From Eulemur rufifrons (taxonomy: Eukaryota; Chordata; Mammalia; Primates; Lemuridae): a DNA stretch of 64,000 bases. Under the pieces are notes generated by a model. That model did not search any database. It had not been told where the DNA came from and was given only the letters and a program-made list of their open reading frames with translations. This document shows positions 1-64,000 of this stretch, piece after piece. Position 1 is the stretch's first letter. The number at the start of each line of letters is the position of its first letter. The stretch lies in NCBI RefSeq assembly GCF_041146395.1, contig NC_090989.1, positions 285,125,343 through 285,189,342 of the forward strand. The letters run 5' to 3'. The position numbers were made by a program, and so were the translations under genes.

Positions 1-1609
1 CAGCTCTCAGACCCGCGGCTCCCCGCGGCAGGGCCCTGCCAGCCTCGTTCTGGTGAGGCCTGATTCCCTGGGACCCAAACCCACAACTGAGAACACACCT
101 TGTCCCCACCGTCACTGTTGGCAGCAGTAATAGCAGCCGCCACGTGCTGAGCATTTATTAGTCCCCACCGCTGCCAGGCGCTGTGGGATGGTGGGTGGTG
201 CTGGGATATTGGGGCTCCTTGCTGCTGTCATCGGAGGAGCCGGGGAGTGTACCGGGGAACTCCTGTGGTCTCTGGGGGCCACCGGCCACTTGGCCAGCCA
301 GGGCCGTGCCCAGCTGAGGACAGCTCACTTCCTGCTGGGTCACTCTGAGGGACATGTAGCCCAGGTCCTCCCTGGTGACGTGGCTGGAGATGACCCCCCC
401 CCTGCAGGCCCACAGCTGGGACATCTGTGGGGTCCTCGGGCCTCCGAAGCTCCCGGTGCCAGGAGGGGCTTGGTGGGGCCTGGGGTACCTCTCTCAAAGC
501 CACTGGAAAAAGCCATGGTGGGTTTTCTGCCCTTCCCTTGCAAAGGAATTTCAGCTCAGAGCCGACACTTAAACCAAAACCCAACAGTCTAAAAGTGCCT
601 TCACTTCCTGTGGTGGCCAGTGGGCGCTAGGTGAGCTGGGGCCCTGGGGAACCTTCCCGCGTGCCGCAGGTGGGCACCAGGCAGCCAGCACCCGTTTTCG
701 CCTGGTCTCGGTGCCTCGGGGCTCCCCCCTGCCGTGGGCACGCGGGAGCTGGCTCAGCTGCTGCTCACAGCTCTTCCTCCGCTCTTGCCACGGGAAGCTG
801 CGCCACTCTGACCTGCCGGGATGGCATTCCCCGGGCAGGGAGCTGACAGTCCTCCTCAGTCCTCCTCCGTGGTGCTCACCAGGCCCAGGCGAGGCGGGCG
901 GGGAACCTCTGACCGCCCCTCCTGCACGGGGTGGGAGCACCCCGCATGCAGGCAGAGCTGGGTTCCTGGGGACCTCCAAGGGGAGAGAGGAGCCCCCTCC
1001 GCTGCCCGTAGGGACTCCGCAATCCAAGGGAGAGGCGGAGGTTTTTTACTCATGTTCTGGAGCAACCAGAGGTTCCGAGAACCCTCCGACTCGCGCCTCC
1101 GTTTGTAACCCCTGTCGTCGCTGCCCCGGTTCTCAGTGACGGTGACAGCTGCCGCTGCTGAGCACTCATCAGCCCATCTCCTTGGACCCTCACACCGGGA
1201 CAGGAACCCCTGTGTCCCCACAGAGGCTCTGACTGCCTAGGGGTTTGTCCAAGGTCACCCGCGAGTGCGTGACGGAGCCGAGACCGGGGCCCAGGTCTGT
1301 CTGGTGGCAAAGCCCAAGCCTGGGCCTCTGTGGTGCCCACAGCCCTGGTCATCGGTCCTGGAAGGGGTCATGGCCGGGGTCAGGTGGAGCGAACCTGGGG
1401 GGATGAGGTGATGCCCAGCTCTCCCAGGACACATGGGGTGGGGGCTCTTCTTGATGTGGTTGTTGGCAGCCAGCCCGGGACCGGGCCGCCTGCACTCTGG
1501 CCTCTGTGCCTCAGTTTCCTTGCAGACCGAGAGGCTGTGTGCACCTGCTGTGGGGTGCTGGGGAGGCCAGGGAGCTCCCAGGGCTGAGCTGCCCCCTGTG
1601 GCTCTGCAG
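1..1609. other. Left-edge non-coding sequence, presumed CCDC187 intron
   Basis: No exon with good splice sites and coding character is visible before the exon that starts at 1610. The stretch is GC-rich and contains two segments resembling ancient MIR SINEs (about 120-200 and 1135-1320). Because the first recognised exon begins in the middle of a codon, this stretch is read as the 3' part of an intron. It also has several open frames on both strands, as expected for GC-rich DNA, none with a recognisable domain. Confidence 0.6.
1135..1320 (+). mobile_element. MIR SINE fragment
   Basis: The order of words fits the MIR core and 3' part: 'ctgagcactcatcagccc', then a stretch ending 'gtttgtccaaggtcaccc', then 'gagccgagaccggggcccaggtctg'. 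This matches the usual MIR 'cccaaggtcacacagc ... cagagccgggattcgaacccaggtctg'. It is heavily diverged. Identification is by memory of the consensus, so the limits are approximate. Confidence 0.55.
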
Positions 1610-20352
<18,743 letters not shown>

Positions 20353-23300
20353 ACTGTGTGTGCGTCCACACAACAGCCGCACGGGAGCCAGGGCCTTCAG
20401 CGAGCCTGGACCTGCCCAGGGCAGAGGGACCCGCGGAGCAGCGCCCAGCAGGCGGCACAGGCGGGCAGCGGCCCCACACCCACTGCTCACTGGCTCTGCC
20501 TTCTGGACGGAGGCTCTGCTGTGTCCATCGGTGCTCGGAGTGGCTCGGACCCAAAGTGACTGAGACAGACACAGCGGGTCGTGCGGGTGCTGGCCAGAGG
20601 CCACTGGTCAGGAGAGGCGCCAAGGCCAGGAGGTCGAGCGAGCATAGTCCAAGGAGCCGGCAGAGGGCGGTGCCAGGATGGGGCAGCACCTGGGCCAGCA
20701 CAGGGGCTTGGGGTTGGCAAAGGGCCAGCGAGGGGGGTGGGGAGGAGGAGGAGGAGCAGGGGGAGGAGGAGCAGGGCGAGGAGGAGCCGGCGCTGGGCTG
20801 CACTCGCGCCAACTGGGCGCCCAAGGGCTTTGCTCAGGAAGGCATTGGTGGGAACATTCTCCGGCTGTGACTTCAGAAGGTGCAGGCCCCCATGCCTTCG
20901 CTGTTCCAACAGTTGCTTGCACTGGGGTGACTGGCGTGGGTGCATCGTGTGCCTGAGTGAACAGGCGGGGGGAAGTGCCAACCTGGGCCCGAAGGTCCCT
21001 TCACCCACAGCCACCCCGGCCCGGGGCTTCTCCTCTGGGGCAGGTGGGCCAAGGCCTCGTCTCCTGTGCCTGTAAGGGGGGTGCAGCTGGTCTCTGCCGG
21101 TGCCATGGACTTTGCCTTGCCTCCAGGGGCTCACTGGGACCCCAGGGGTCCCCTTTTCCCAGGAACACAGAGCCAGGCGGCGAGACTAGCGCTGCCACCT
21201 CCGGAAGAAATGAGAGCCCACTTCCCGGGCAGGCCTCCCGGTGCGGAGCCACCTGGCGCTGTTATTCAGAGGCGTTGGCAGGTGGTGCTGGCAGCGCTGC
21301 GGCTTGTGCGTGGAGGGCAGGTCCTGATCCCCAAACGGGGGCAAGCTCCCCTGCCCAAGAGCACCTGCTTCGCTCGGAACAGATATCCAGGCGGGAAGCT
21401 CAGGAATCATTGTTGGTTCAAGTATGCGGAGGACTTCCTGTGGGGAAAGAAGTCTTGAGAAGTTTAATTGTAAAATGAAACAGCCCTGCAGATGGTCGGG
21501 ACTCATCTGGCTGGGGACGGGGACCACCAGGGTGACGGGGATGGGGTCTGTGTGCGGGGCAGGCTGGCCGGGGACTCAGCACAGTGTCCTCGGGAGAACA
21601 GCCTGGGTGCAGGCATGAGGGCCTGCGGGGCCACCACAGCCGTCACCTCCCATAGGAGCCGCCACTGTAAGCCACTGATGGGCTTGGCATATTCCGGGGG
21701 AGGGACGGGCTGCCTGGGGTCCCCGCTGCCCACCCTCTCCCAGAGCAGCTCTGCAGCCGCAGCCACGCCCCAGCAAAAGCCACAGGGCCCCGGTGGACAG
21801 CCGCGTCCACTCGGCTCCCAGCGGGCTGGTCTCTGGGCCCTGTGGGACGGGTCTCCCCAGGGTGACCAGGTGCTGGGCCGCATGTGTTCCTTCTTGAAGG
21901 GTGGCTGTCAACATTCCAGCGCAAGAGCACACTTGAGTTTGTGCTGCAGGGAGTTCGCTAGAAATCACCGTGACAGTCTCCTCTTAACTAACACACCTTG
22001 TTTTGAGAGCGCAAGCGTCCCTTCTGCATATTTGGTGGCTTTGTGCTGAGTCATGGCTTCCGTGCACTGGGGAAGTGGCTTTTAAATGCGCCCGGCAATC
22101 CATGGTGCATGGGAGACAGCAGCTCTCAAACCGGGTTTCCAGCTTCCACGGGTGAGATCTGCGAGGAGGCTCACTCACACCGTGACGGAACCTCCCAGAG
22201 CTGACTTTCCACGTCCGATGGCAGCGTGGGGACGTGCGGCTGTATCTGTCCTCCATCATCCAGCCGTCTTCACGTCCGTGCACCTTCCACCTGTGCACCT
22301 GTCAGCCACCTGTCAGCCATCCAGCCATCCCTTCCCAGTTCGCTTCTTAGATGAAGGCCCTGCTTGCACGGGGAGTCCAGGTTTGGTGAGTGGTGTGTGG
22401 CTGCGGAACCTCCAGGCCCGGGGCTGGTCCCCCCAGCGCTCAGCTTCCCCAGCCTGAGAGAGAAACGCATTCGCTAATTGCACCTGCCCCTGGAAGACCC
22501 AGACGTCCACGCGCACAGCTTGAGTAGGAGACGTCTCCAAAGCTGGCATCTGCAAGGCTGGGCCAAGCCCCGAGGTGCCAGGTCACAGGACACACAGAGC
22601 CACCTGTGCCCCTACCCCAGGCCCCTTGGGCCACATTCGGGCCCCCTGCTGTGAGGCAGCGCCCTCTCCAGGCGGCCCCTCCACACTGCAGCCATGCCCA
22701 GCCTGCCTTCTCCAGCCGGGCGGCTCCCAGTGCCCACTCCCAAGGCTGACCTTGGCCACCTCTGCTCACCACGGACGCACCTGGCAGGTCAGGGACGCAC
22801 GGGCTGCGGCCCTCCCTCTGATGCTGCTCCTGATACTCCCCAGCCACCCTAGAGCGGGAACGCAGTGGGGTGCGTCCATTCTCGGCATGTACAATTTCAA
22901 AACAGATTTTGAGCTACAGCTTTCTTATTGATTTCCTTCTAGTTTTCTGAACAAATTAGTCTGTAATTTTTTATATTTTTCTATTTATTGCTGACCCTTT
23001 TGGATTTATGAGGCCGTGTGAGAGGAATTATGTATTTTACGCACATGTGTTTGTCATGGCAATAAATCTCCCGTGTGGAAACCCTGCGATCTGCCTCAGA
23101 TCCCCGGTTGCCTGTCCCGTCGCCGTGGCTTGGTGCCGACGGCTGGGACGGTGCGGGGGCCACATGTGCAGTGGGGACCAGGGAGGCCTTCCCCGGGTGC
23201 CCAGCGTCACTGGAGTCATCGCTGGCCTGTGGCGCAGTGCCCTTGAGAGGAGGCTGGTCGTGGGGACGGAGGAAAACCCAGGCCTGGCCTGCCGCGGCCA

Positions 23301-23600
23301 GCCGGAGGGGCCGGAGCCGTCGCAGACTCCGGCTGGAGGAGCAGCACAGCCAGCAGGGGCATGAGACAACTCAGCGTCCCCCAGTGTCACGTGCACAGAG
23401 CACAGGGCCCTGGCGCGGATGTATCGATCCCAGGCGAGACTCCAGTCCCAGCCTCCTCCCCGGCAAGGTCTCCCGCTGCGCCCGCCTTGGCTCCCATCCG
23501 AGTCAGCGCTCCGGCCAATAAATCTTGACACCAGCCTCAGGAGAAGTCATTATCTTCCATAGAAAATGATTATTTCTCAGTTAAGCCCTACATTTAATTT
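20353..23600 (+). other. CCDC187 3' UTR and/or intergenic sequence
   Basis: No coding sequence is supported. The first AATAAA hexamers after the stop are at 23061-23066 and 23517-23522, about 2.7 and 3.2 kb downstream. Either could be the poly(A) signal, or a non-canonical one may be used earlier. The sequence changes from GC-rich to AT-richer near 22900. Confidence 0.45.
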
Positions 23601-25744
23601 TCCCGTGATCTGTCTCTTTCAGCTTCCCCGCTTAACAGTCCCTCCTGCATAAAATGCCCACGCACGTGCCTTACACCGCACAAACCCAAACCACCAGACG
23701 AACTTTACGAGTCCTTCTGACTCCCTACCCTGCGCGGCCGTAACGGCCACACTCATAAAACACACGCAAGGAGGCCAGCAGTGCTGGCTACGATAGGGTG
23801 ACTCCTGGACACACTCCCGGGGAGCACTCCGGCAGGGCGTCTGCTCCGACGGGGCCCCCCGGCACCCAGGGTGTCGGTTCCCATGGGCTGGGAGCTGAGG
23901 GAGCCCACGTGCCTTCCAGGTGGAGCCGAGTCCCTGCCGGGTCGGGGTCCCTGTCCCGGGGACGAGCCTGGGCAATTTCTGCCCAGGCCGGTCTCGGAAG
24001 TCAGTCCTTCCCCACAGCTCCAGGCAGCTCTGGGATCCTGGAAGGACGAACTCAGGTCTCACACAGCCCCCGTGGCCCCTGTCCTGACCACCCACCCCGT
24101 GGCAAAGCTGGGGACAAGGACAAGGCCCCTGCCCGGGGGCTTCCTGCCACCCTGCCCTCACCTGCCACTCACCTGGAGGGGGCTTTTCCCTAGAGCCGTG
24201 TCCACCCAGGTGGCAGCACGACACAGTCTGGGCATCAGGGAAGCTAAGTGCCAACCTGGGGCCTGAGGCTGCCTGTGTCCTGGGCCCCACCCCGCTTTTC
24301 ACCAGGGGTGTGGCAGGGACCCTCCACATCCGGTCAATGGAGGGCAGCCACTGTGCCCTTCCCATGTCACTGTGGGGACAGGAGATTGAGCCCACCGGCA
24401 CGATCCCCAGCACGCAGCTGGTGTGCAGGGGTGCCAGCGCAGGGGTGCTAATTCCACCTCATACATTTCCCAAGGGATGGGTGCTGGGCATGAGCAGGTG
24501 AGCCCTAAATGCCAAGCTCCCACTTACAGAGGGCGGGTGTGCCGGGCCGGCGAGTCCTGGAGCTGGTACAGGTGAAGTCTGCCTGGCCTCGCCTTCACTG
24601 TCCCCGTGCAGAACCTGCTCCACTGAGGTGGGACCGGAGCAGGGACCAGCCTGGCCCTGCCCTCCAGGGCTCACGTCCACCGGCCGGGGCGCGAGCTGGC
24701 ATGATTGGGCGCCGACCGAATGCTGAGGGGGAGGAGGCTCAGAGCCGGTCAGAACCGGCCCTCCTGGTGTTGGGGGCACGTGGCTTTGATACCCTCTTGG
24801 TCACATATGTGCCATGTGCCCTTAACCACCCACAGGGGTCAGCCTCAGTTTCCCCCTCTGTGAAACAGGAAGGACGGTCTCGTATTTCCTCAGCTCTGAG
24901 ACGGGATCTTTCCCGCATTTCAGTCCCTGTGGAATCAGAGTGTGTCTCCAGCGATGTCCAACGGCGACGCCGACGTGTGCTTGCTCCTCGGACCACGCAT
25001 CCCGCCGCGGCCTGAGGAAGCGCCGGCGCTTCTCTTGCAGGCGCTGGGGCAGATTTAACCAGGTCAGGAGGGTGGGGTCACAGGGTGCGGCTCCGTCGGC
25101 ACCACTCCTCAGGTCCTGGACTCTGAGATAAAGTCGCCACCCCTCCCCTCCCCGCTGCTCTCGTGTTGACATTTCTGACCTTGGGCTGCCTTTTATGACG
25201 GATGTGCGATTTTCCCGAGCAGTTTGTATGACACTGATCACGTGCCCTGTGGCAGGGGGACACTGGATTTCGGAAACTGGCGTTTTCGTGGTGCAGTCTC
25301 TCGGTGCTGGGCTGAGCTTGGTCCATGGGTGGCTCGGTGTCACCCCAACATGCTGAACGTGCCCCTCCAGCTGGGACGCCAGCCTTCCTTCCCCAGGTGG
25401 TGGGGGCAGGTCACGTTGCCAGAGAGCAGGGACGGAGTGGGATGACCTTGCTGTGGTCCCTTCCCGCCCTTGATGAGACCTCATGAGTGGAGGGGATCCC
25501 ACAGGATCCCCTGGGACCAGAGCAGGTGACTGGTCACCCAGTGGCCAAGGAGGGCCGTGAGAGTGGGGCCAGCACAACACACCCACCTGAAGTGTGGGGG
25601 TCCAGGGACCCCCCTCCAACTCTCTGAGCACAGGGAACATGCCTGCCCTGAAGGAAGAGCTATGCGTGTTGGAAGGACCTGAGCCCAGATGGGGGAGGGA
25701 CACTGCCTCTTCCCCAGTACGGTCCCTCCAAGTGGCTTTTGGGT
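23601..25744. other. Intergenic sequence
   Basis: GC-rich with no supported gene. A MIR-like stretch in reverse orientation lies near 24780-24930 ('gtcagcctcagtttccccct'). Open frames of 100-290 codons exist on both strands but have no recognisable domain. Confidence 0.6.
24780..24930 (-). mobile_element. MIR SINE fragment, reverse orientation
   Basis: 'gcctcagtttccccctctgtgaaa' is the classic reverse-complement MIR word, preceded by 'gtcacatatgtgccatg'. Limits are approximate. Confidence 0.5.
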
Positions 25745-26050
25745 GTTTGCTGTGAACTCAACTATGTCCCCCAGAATTCAAATGCTGAAGCCCTAACCCC
25801 CAGTGGGGTGGCGCTAGCAGGTGGGGCCTTTGGGAGGTGATCAGGGTTAGGTGAGGTCATGGGGCTGGGGGCCTCGAGATGGGTTAGTGCCCTTCTAAGA
25901 AGACCCCAGGAGCTCTCCCCTGACCCTGCCTGTGAGAATACAAGAAGGTGGCCGTCTGCAGCCCAGAAGAGGGCCCTCGCCACAACCCTTCCGGACAGCC
26001 CCGCCTCCACCATCTTTGCTAATGTGACAGCCAGACGCTGGGCAGTTTGC
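25745..26050 (+). mobile_element. MaLR-type LTR (MST/MLT1-like)
   Basis: The segment follows the MaLR LTR wording: 'gaactcaactatgtccccca', 'ttcaaatgctgaagccctaa', 'ggtggggcctttgggaggtg', 'gggttagtgcccttctaaga' and 'aaggtggccgtctgcagccc'. It is an ancient solitary LTR with no retroviral coding sequence attached in the window. The 3' end is decayed. Confidence 0.8.
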
Positions 26051-26890
26051 ACAACAATCATCATGTGACTCTGTGGCCATGGCTGGAAGCTGAGGCCAGC
26101 CATCTACCTGTGGTCCATGGTTTGGGGGTCGGGGGCGTGTGAGGCTGGAGGGGAGCCTGGACTCCACCCCATGGGCAGCAGGGGGTTCCCAAAGGCCCCC
26201 AGCACAGACCCCTCAGAGGCTGGGGTGCCCGAGGAGGCCAGTGCAGCCCCCCCTGTGGAAAGAGATGATGGCTCATTGGGGGCCGAGCTGGGCAGGTGCA
26301 GGGTGCAGGGACCTTTTCTGCCCAGCTCCCTCCCCGCCTAGTGTCCTGCCCAGCAGGCTGGATCTGGTCTTCCCACTTCCTCCTTGCGTCCCCTCAACTC
26401 CCTGCCTCTTTTCTTTGGTTGAATCTACTCCCATAGCCCAACCTCACCCTGGCAGGCCAGCCCTGGAGCAGGGGACACACGGCAGGTGTCCCTCTCAGTC
26501 CCCGACCCTCGGCTGACGGCCCTGTGTCCTATCTCACTGAGAACGTAGAAGGAATCCAGAGAGAGGTTTAGGCCTTGCCACGGCCAAATATGCCACCGTT
26601 CCACTCTCCATCCTGCTGCCACGAATGTGCTGCAGGCTCCCGGGACCCCCCAACTCCGCTCCCAGAGTCTTCCACACTGTGGCGACGCCTCCCACCTGCC
26701 AACACCCGCCCTGGGCCTCCCGCCCCACCTTGTTTCTTTGCTCCCTGTCTCAGCAAAGCTCTGCGCTGTCTCTGCTTTCCCCCTCCGTTCCATCGGAAAA
26801 CACTTCCCCTTTGTCCCCTGCGTTTGCTCAGACCGCTGCTGTCTGGCACAAAGCCCAGCGTGGGCTCTCGATGCCCATCTTAGCCTGATG
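26051..26890. other. Intergenic sequence
   Basis: Nothing recognisable except pyrimidine-rich + strand sequence. It may be a further decayed part of the LINE that becomes clear from about 26900. Confidence 0.45.
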
Positions 26891-26899
26891 GGACGCTCC

Positions 26900-27880
26900 C
26901 GTCCGCTCTCTGCTCTGCCCCTGGGTCTCCGCGCTCATTCCCCTCCACCCCACCGCTGCTCCCTCTGGGGGCCCAGGCTCAGGGTGTGGCCCTGCCCTCT
27001 GTCCCACAGCCTCCCTGGGGACCTCGACCAGCGCCAATACACCCTGTAGGCTCCAGACTCTCACTTCCGACCTCCCACCTTCCTTAGGTGTTGAAGAGGT
27101 CGCTCAGATTTAACAGATACAGAACAATCTCCTGATTTCCACCCACACGGCCAAATTGCTCTCCCACCCTCCCCCCCGAAGCCTGTCATCTCAGTCGTGA
27201 CCCCCTCTGCTTCCACCCAGGCTCTATCTTCAGAGCACACCCTGAGTCGGTGCCGGACCCTTCTCGCCGGCACCTCCACCTGCCCTCACCAGCTCCTGGA
27301 GGACTGGGACGGCCTCTCACAGGTCTCCTGACACCCTCCTGCCCCTCCACAGGGCAACGAGAGGGCAGAGCTGCATCCCTGCACAAATCCTGCACAGCCA
27401 CCATCACATTCTCTGTGGCCTAGATGGGGAGGCCCCTCGGTCTGGCTCCCGGCTCCCTCTCTCAGCTCCCTCTGCCCGGGCAGCTCCGCTCCAGACAGAC
27501 TGGGCTCCCGCTGTTCCTCCAGCAATCAGCACCCTTCAGCCTCAGGGCCTCTGCACGTGGCGTTCCTCTGCCTGGGCCACCTCTTCTCCACTCACAGGTC
27601 ACCTTCCCAGAGAGACCTCCGGACCCTCTGGTGTGCAACAGCCCCTCCCCACCGTCTGCACCCCGCCCTGCTCTGTGGCTTTTGTAGGTGTATTGGCCGC
27701 CTTACCGTTGACGTGTTTCAGGTCTGTGCCCCAGATGCAGACCCGAGGGTACCTGGGGCTTGGTTTTTTTTTTTTTTTTTTTTTTTATTTCATCTTATTG
27801 TTTTGTCCTTGCTTTGTCTCCAGGGCTTGGCACGGAGCAGAAGCCAGGAAATGTGAGTGAAGGAGGGAAGGAAAGGGGGT
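26900..27880 (+). mobile_element. L2 (LINE-2) 3' fragment
   Basis: The segments follow the L2 consensus in order: 'cagatttaacagatacagaa' with 'ctcctgatttcc', 'ggactgggacggcctctcac', 'aggtctcctgacaccctcct', 'cagggcctctgcacgtggcg', 'gtcaccttcccagagagacc', and 'gtctccagggcttggcacgg' near the end. A run of about 20 T interrupts it at 27763-27787. It is strongly diverged with no open frame. Confidence 0.7.
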
Positions 27881-28390
27881 AACCACCTCCCGGGAGCACA
27901 GGGCGGTCTGGAACCTGAGAACCTGAGCTTCAGGCCAATGGGGAGCCGTGGCCGGCTCAAGTCGCTCCCATGCATTCCTCTTCTTGTTTGTTTTGGTCAC
28001 ACAGTTCTGGGAAAATCTTGATGTGTATAAAAATCAGGAATGGCAACTAAAACGCCAGGTCTCATATTCAATTAAACAAAAAAGTCGCATGGAACTTCCT
28101 TTCCTAGGTTTGCATAGAAACGAATGAATCTTGTAGCCGAAGTAGACTCACACGTCTAACACATCCGGCTTTGCGTGGATGTTTTGCTACATTTTCTCAG
28201 AGTAAAACCGCCTATTAGAAAGTCAAGGTCAGGGTTGCAACCTCTCTGGAGCCCCAGGTGGGGCGGACAGGTAAAACACAGGACGCGCCTTACCTGGATT
28301 CCAGGTAAGAGATTAAGTCTGAGACTGTCCCATTAAATTTGCATTTCAGGAATGGGACAGACTTGGACTGAAAAACCCACTCGCTGCTTG
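27881..28390. other. Sequence upstream of the QSOX2 CpG island
   Basis: AT-richer than the island. It contains 'gattaagtctgagactgtcccattaaattt' style unique sequence, written here only in part. No TATA box in a sensible place and no gene are seen. Confidence 0.4.
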
Positions 28391-28448
28391 TGTGGAAGTC
28401 ACATTTGACCTGGATGGGCGACCCCAGCCGGCTCCCGGAGGTGGCCTA

Positions 28449-28488
28449 CCGCGCGTGGGCGGGGCCTGCCGCGCGTGGGCGGGGCCTA
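28449..28488 (+). repeat. Tandem 20-bp duplication of a GC box/EGR1 site
   Basis: The unit at 28449-28468 (ccgcgcgtgggcggggcctg) is repeated at 28469-28488 with only the last base changed. Each copy holds GCGTGGGCG overlapping GGGCGGGGC. Confidence 0.95.
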
Positions 28489-28586
28489 GGCGGAGTCTGC
28501 CCCCGCGTGGGCGGGGCCGAGCGCGCGCGCCGCGCGCGCCGGCGGTTGCCAGGGTGAAAGGTCAGCGCGCCGGCGACACTTCCAAC

Positions 28587-62449
<33,863 letters not shown>

Positions 62450-64000
62450 CGCGTCCCCCAGCAACGCCAGCAAGGTGGTCGGTGCACCTTTGGGAACAGC
62501 CCGCCCCACGCTGCCTGCAGCTTTAACATTCATGATCAGGGATCTTACACACACGCCGGACCTGGCTTCGCATCAGACGGCGCCTCTCGGCTTCCGAGTC
62601 CTCGTTCTGCAGGCGCTCCTCCAGGGAGAGGAGGACTCTGGGTGTTCTTGTGCGAACATTCGCATTCCTGGTATGGTCTGCCCTTTGCCGATCCCGCGGC
62701 AGAAGGACTCCTGTGTTTCTCCTTTCCCAGATGTCAGACAGAGGGTGGGAGTCCAGGCCCGACGGTGTCCCCACAAGCTTGACTGGACTGACCCGTCAAG
62801 GCCTCGCTTTTGCATTTGGGGAAAAACCTACCTCCCCCGACCCAGGCTGCCCTTGGGGACAGAACAGAGCCGGGAGCACTGTGGCCTCTCCAGACGCTCT
62901 CTGTGACTCAGCCTCTCGGAGCAAGCGTGGTCCTCAGTGACTTGCCTGTGCCGTGTGCTTTTCAGCTGCATGGTGGCTTCTGCTTCAGCAAGGGGACACT
63001 TTGGGGGGCTTGCGGAGCTCGGAGCCAGAGAGGAAGGTGTGTTAGTCCCCTCGCTGTGCAGGTGGCTTTCACTCAAAGGGAGACTTGACCGTGCCAGGCC
63101 AGGAGGAGCCAGTGGGTTTGTGGCTTCACTGCGTTTCAGGAAATAACCCCAGAGGCCTTATGGACGGGACTTAGGGTGAGCACGGTGGCCCATTTTATTC
63201 CTCAAAGGCAGTGCCTTTGTTTGCTAACCTGGTGAAGAGCGAGAGGAGCAGACGAGGCCGTCCTGGGGGGCAGAGCTGAGAGCAGAGGCCATGGGAGGGT
63301 GGTGGGGGGTGGTCTGCTCTGCTGCGGCCTTTGTTGGCTGCTCTTCATCTGTCACCCTGGGAGGGACCTGCAGGTCCCGCGGCCGCACATGCCTCCCTCT
63401 GGGCGCTGTGCCCTGTGCCCGGCTTTGCTTGCGGAAGCTGTTTGGGGACGGTCCCCACACGGGCACCAGCCTCCCAGGCTTGGACCATGTTTTTTTTACC
63501 ATTTAATTTAAACATGTTTTAAACCCAACACATTTACTGGTGAATTTGCCTCTGAAGACTCAAACAAACAAAACAAATATACTATTTCTGGGAACATTTG
63601 TACTGAGATCTCTGTGGCTGTTGGTTTGTCTCACAGGCTTCATTTTATTTGGGTAAAACAGGCTCAGACTTATTTGTGTACCCGCCTGTGTGTGTGTGAG
63701 AGACAGAGACCATGAGAGTTGTAGATGTTTTTTCCACTTTGCCTAGTTTGTATCTTGTACTCACGTGTACTAACTACAGTTGATCTTGCAGGTGTGTTTG
63801 TAAGACACTGTAACGCTGATGTTACTGTTGCAGCTGGAGAACAGCGTCGGGTGAGGTCGCAGAGAGAACCACCTGGAAGCCGTGCAGCTGGCGGGAGGGG
63901 TCTGATGCCCTGGCGGAGCTCTGACTCCCCTGTTTCACTTCTGCTGCTAGAGTTTCCTCTTGTCTGACACTTTTTAACCCCAGAAGCCTCTGAATGTCAG
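62450..64000 (+). other. QSOX2: QSOX2 3' UTR (runs to or past the window edge)
   Basis: No AATAAA or ATTAAA is visible on the + strand between the stop and the right edge. A weaker AATATA lies near 63576. The human transcript has a long 3' UTR, so the poly(A) site is probably beyond the window. T/A-rich sequence starts at about 63490, and a short TG repeat lies near 63688-63700. No other gene is seen. Confidence 0.6.

Noticed and set aside
28414..28557. Upstream ATG with a short frame before the QSOX2 start
   Set aside because: It lies among the GC boxes, so it is probably upstream of the transcription start and untranslated. It is not in frame with QSOX2.

Overview
The window is nuclear DNA from a primate, most likely a strepsirrhine (lemur-type) primate. 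It is GC-rich, gene-dense and has introns. Several Alu elements carry the linker and right-arm wording I associate with lemur/loris Alus (a 'gctgtgagctaggctgacgccacgg' type right arm and an A/T-rich linker ending in tatatatagaaaaa). I saw none of the tRNA-derived SINEs typical of galagos and lorises, so a lemur is favoured, but this is inference.

Two protein-coding genes lie head to tail on the + strand. From 1 to about 20.4 kb is the 3' part of CCDC187, entering from the left edge. Twelve in-phase coding exons can be chained (about 1,090 codons): coiled-coil exons first, then a 1.93-kb Ser/Pro/Gly-rich exon, then a small helical C-terminal exon. From 28.6 kb to beyond 62.4 kb is the complete coding part of QSOX2, a membrane-anchored quiescin sulfhydryl oxidase. 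Its 12 exons join without a frame break into 703 codons carrying thioredoxin WCGHC, ERV/ALR CREC, CPAC and a C-terminal transmembrane segment. The order CCDC187 then QSOX2 on one strand agrees with what I know of human 9q34.3, where LHX3 would follow QSOX2.

The 20.4-28.3 kb interval holds no recognisable gene. It has a MaLR LTR, a long L2 fragment and then the GC-box-rich QSOX2 promoter/CpG island. QSOX2 intron 1 (15.4 kb) is full of old repeats: Alus, MER5A-like DNA, a decayed Tigger transposase copy, a 62-bp minisatellite and a second CpG-rich patch. Other introns hold L1, Alu and simple repeats.

I found no evidence of a new multi-gene system. The items most worth checking are a perfect 26-bp inverted repeat in a CCDC187 intron, three EGR1-type sites embedded in GC boxes at the QSOX2 promoter, a GC-AG intron in QSOX2, a NAGNAG acceptor and ambiguous splice sites near the CCDC187 3' end, a three-copy minisatellite whose unit carries a Kozak-like ATG, and an Alu trimer inside a single target-site duplication.
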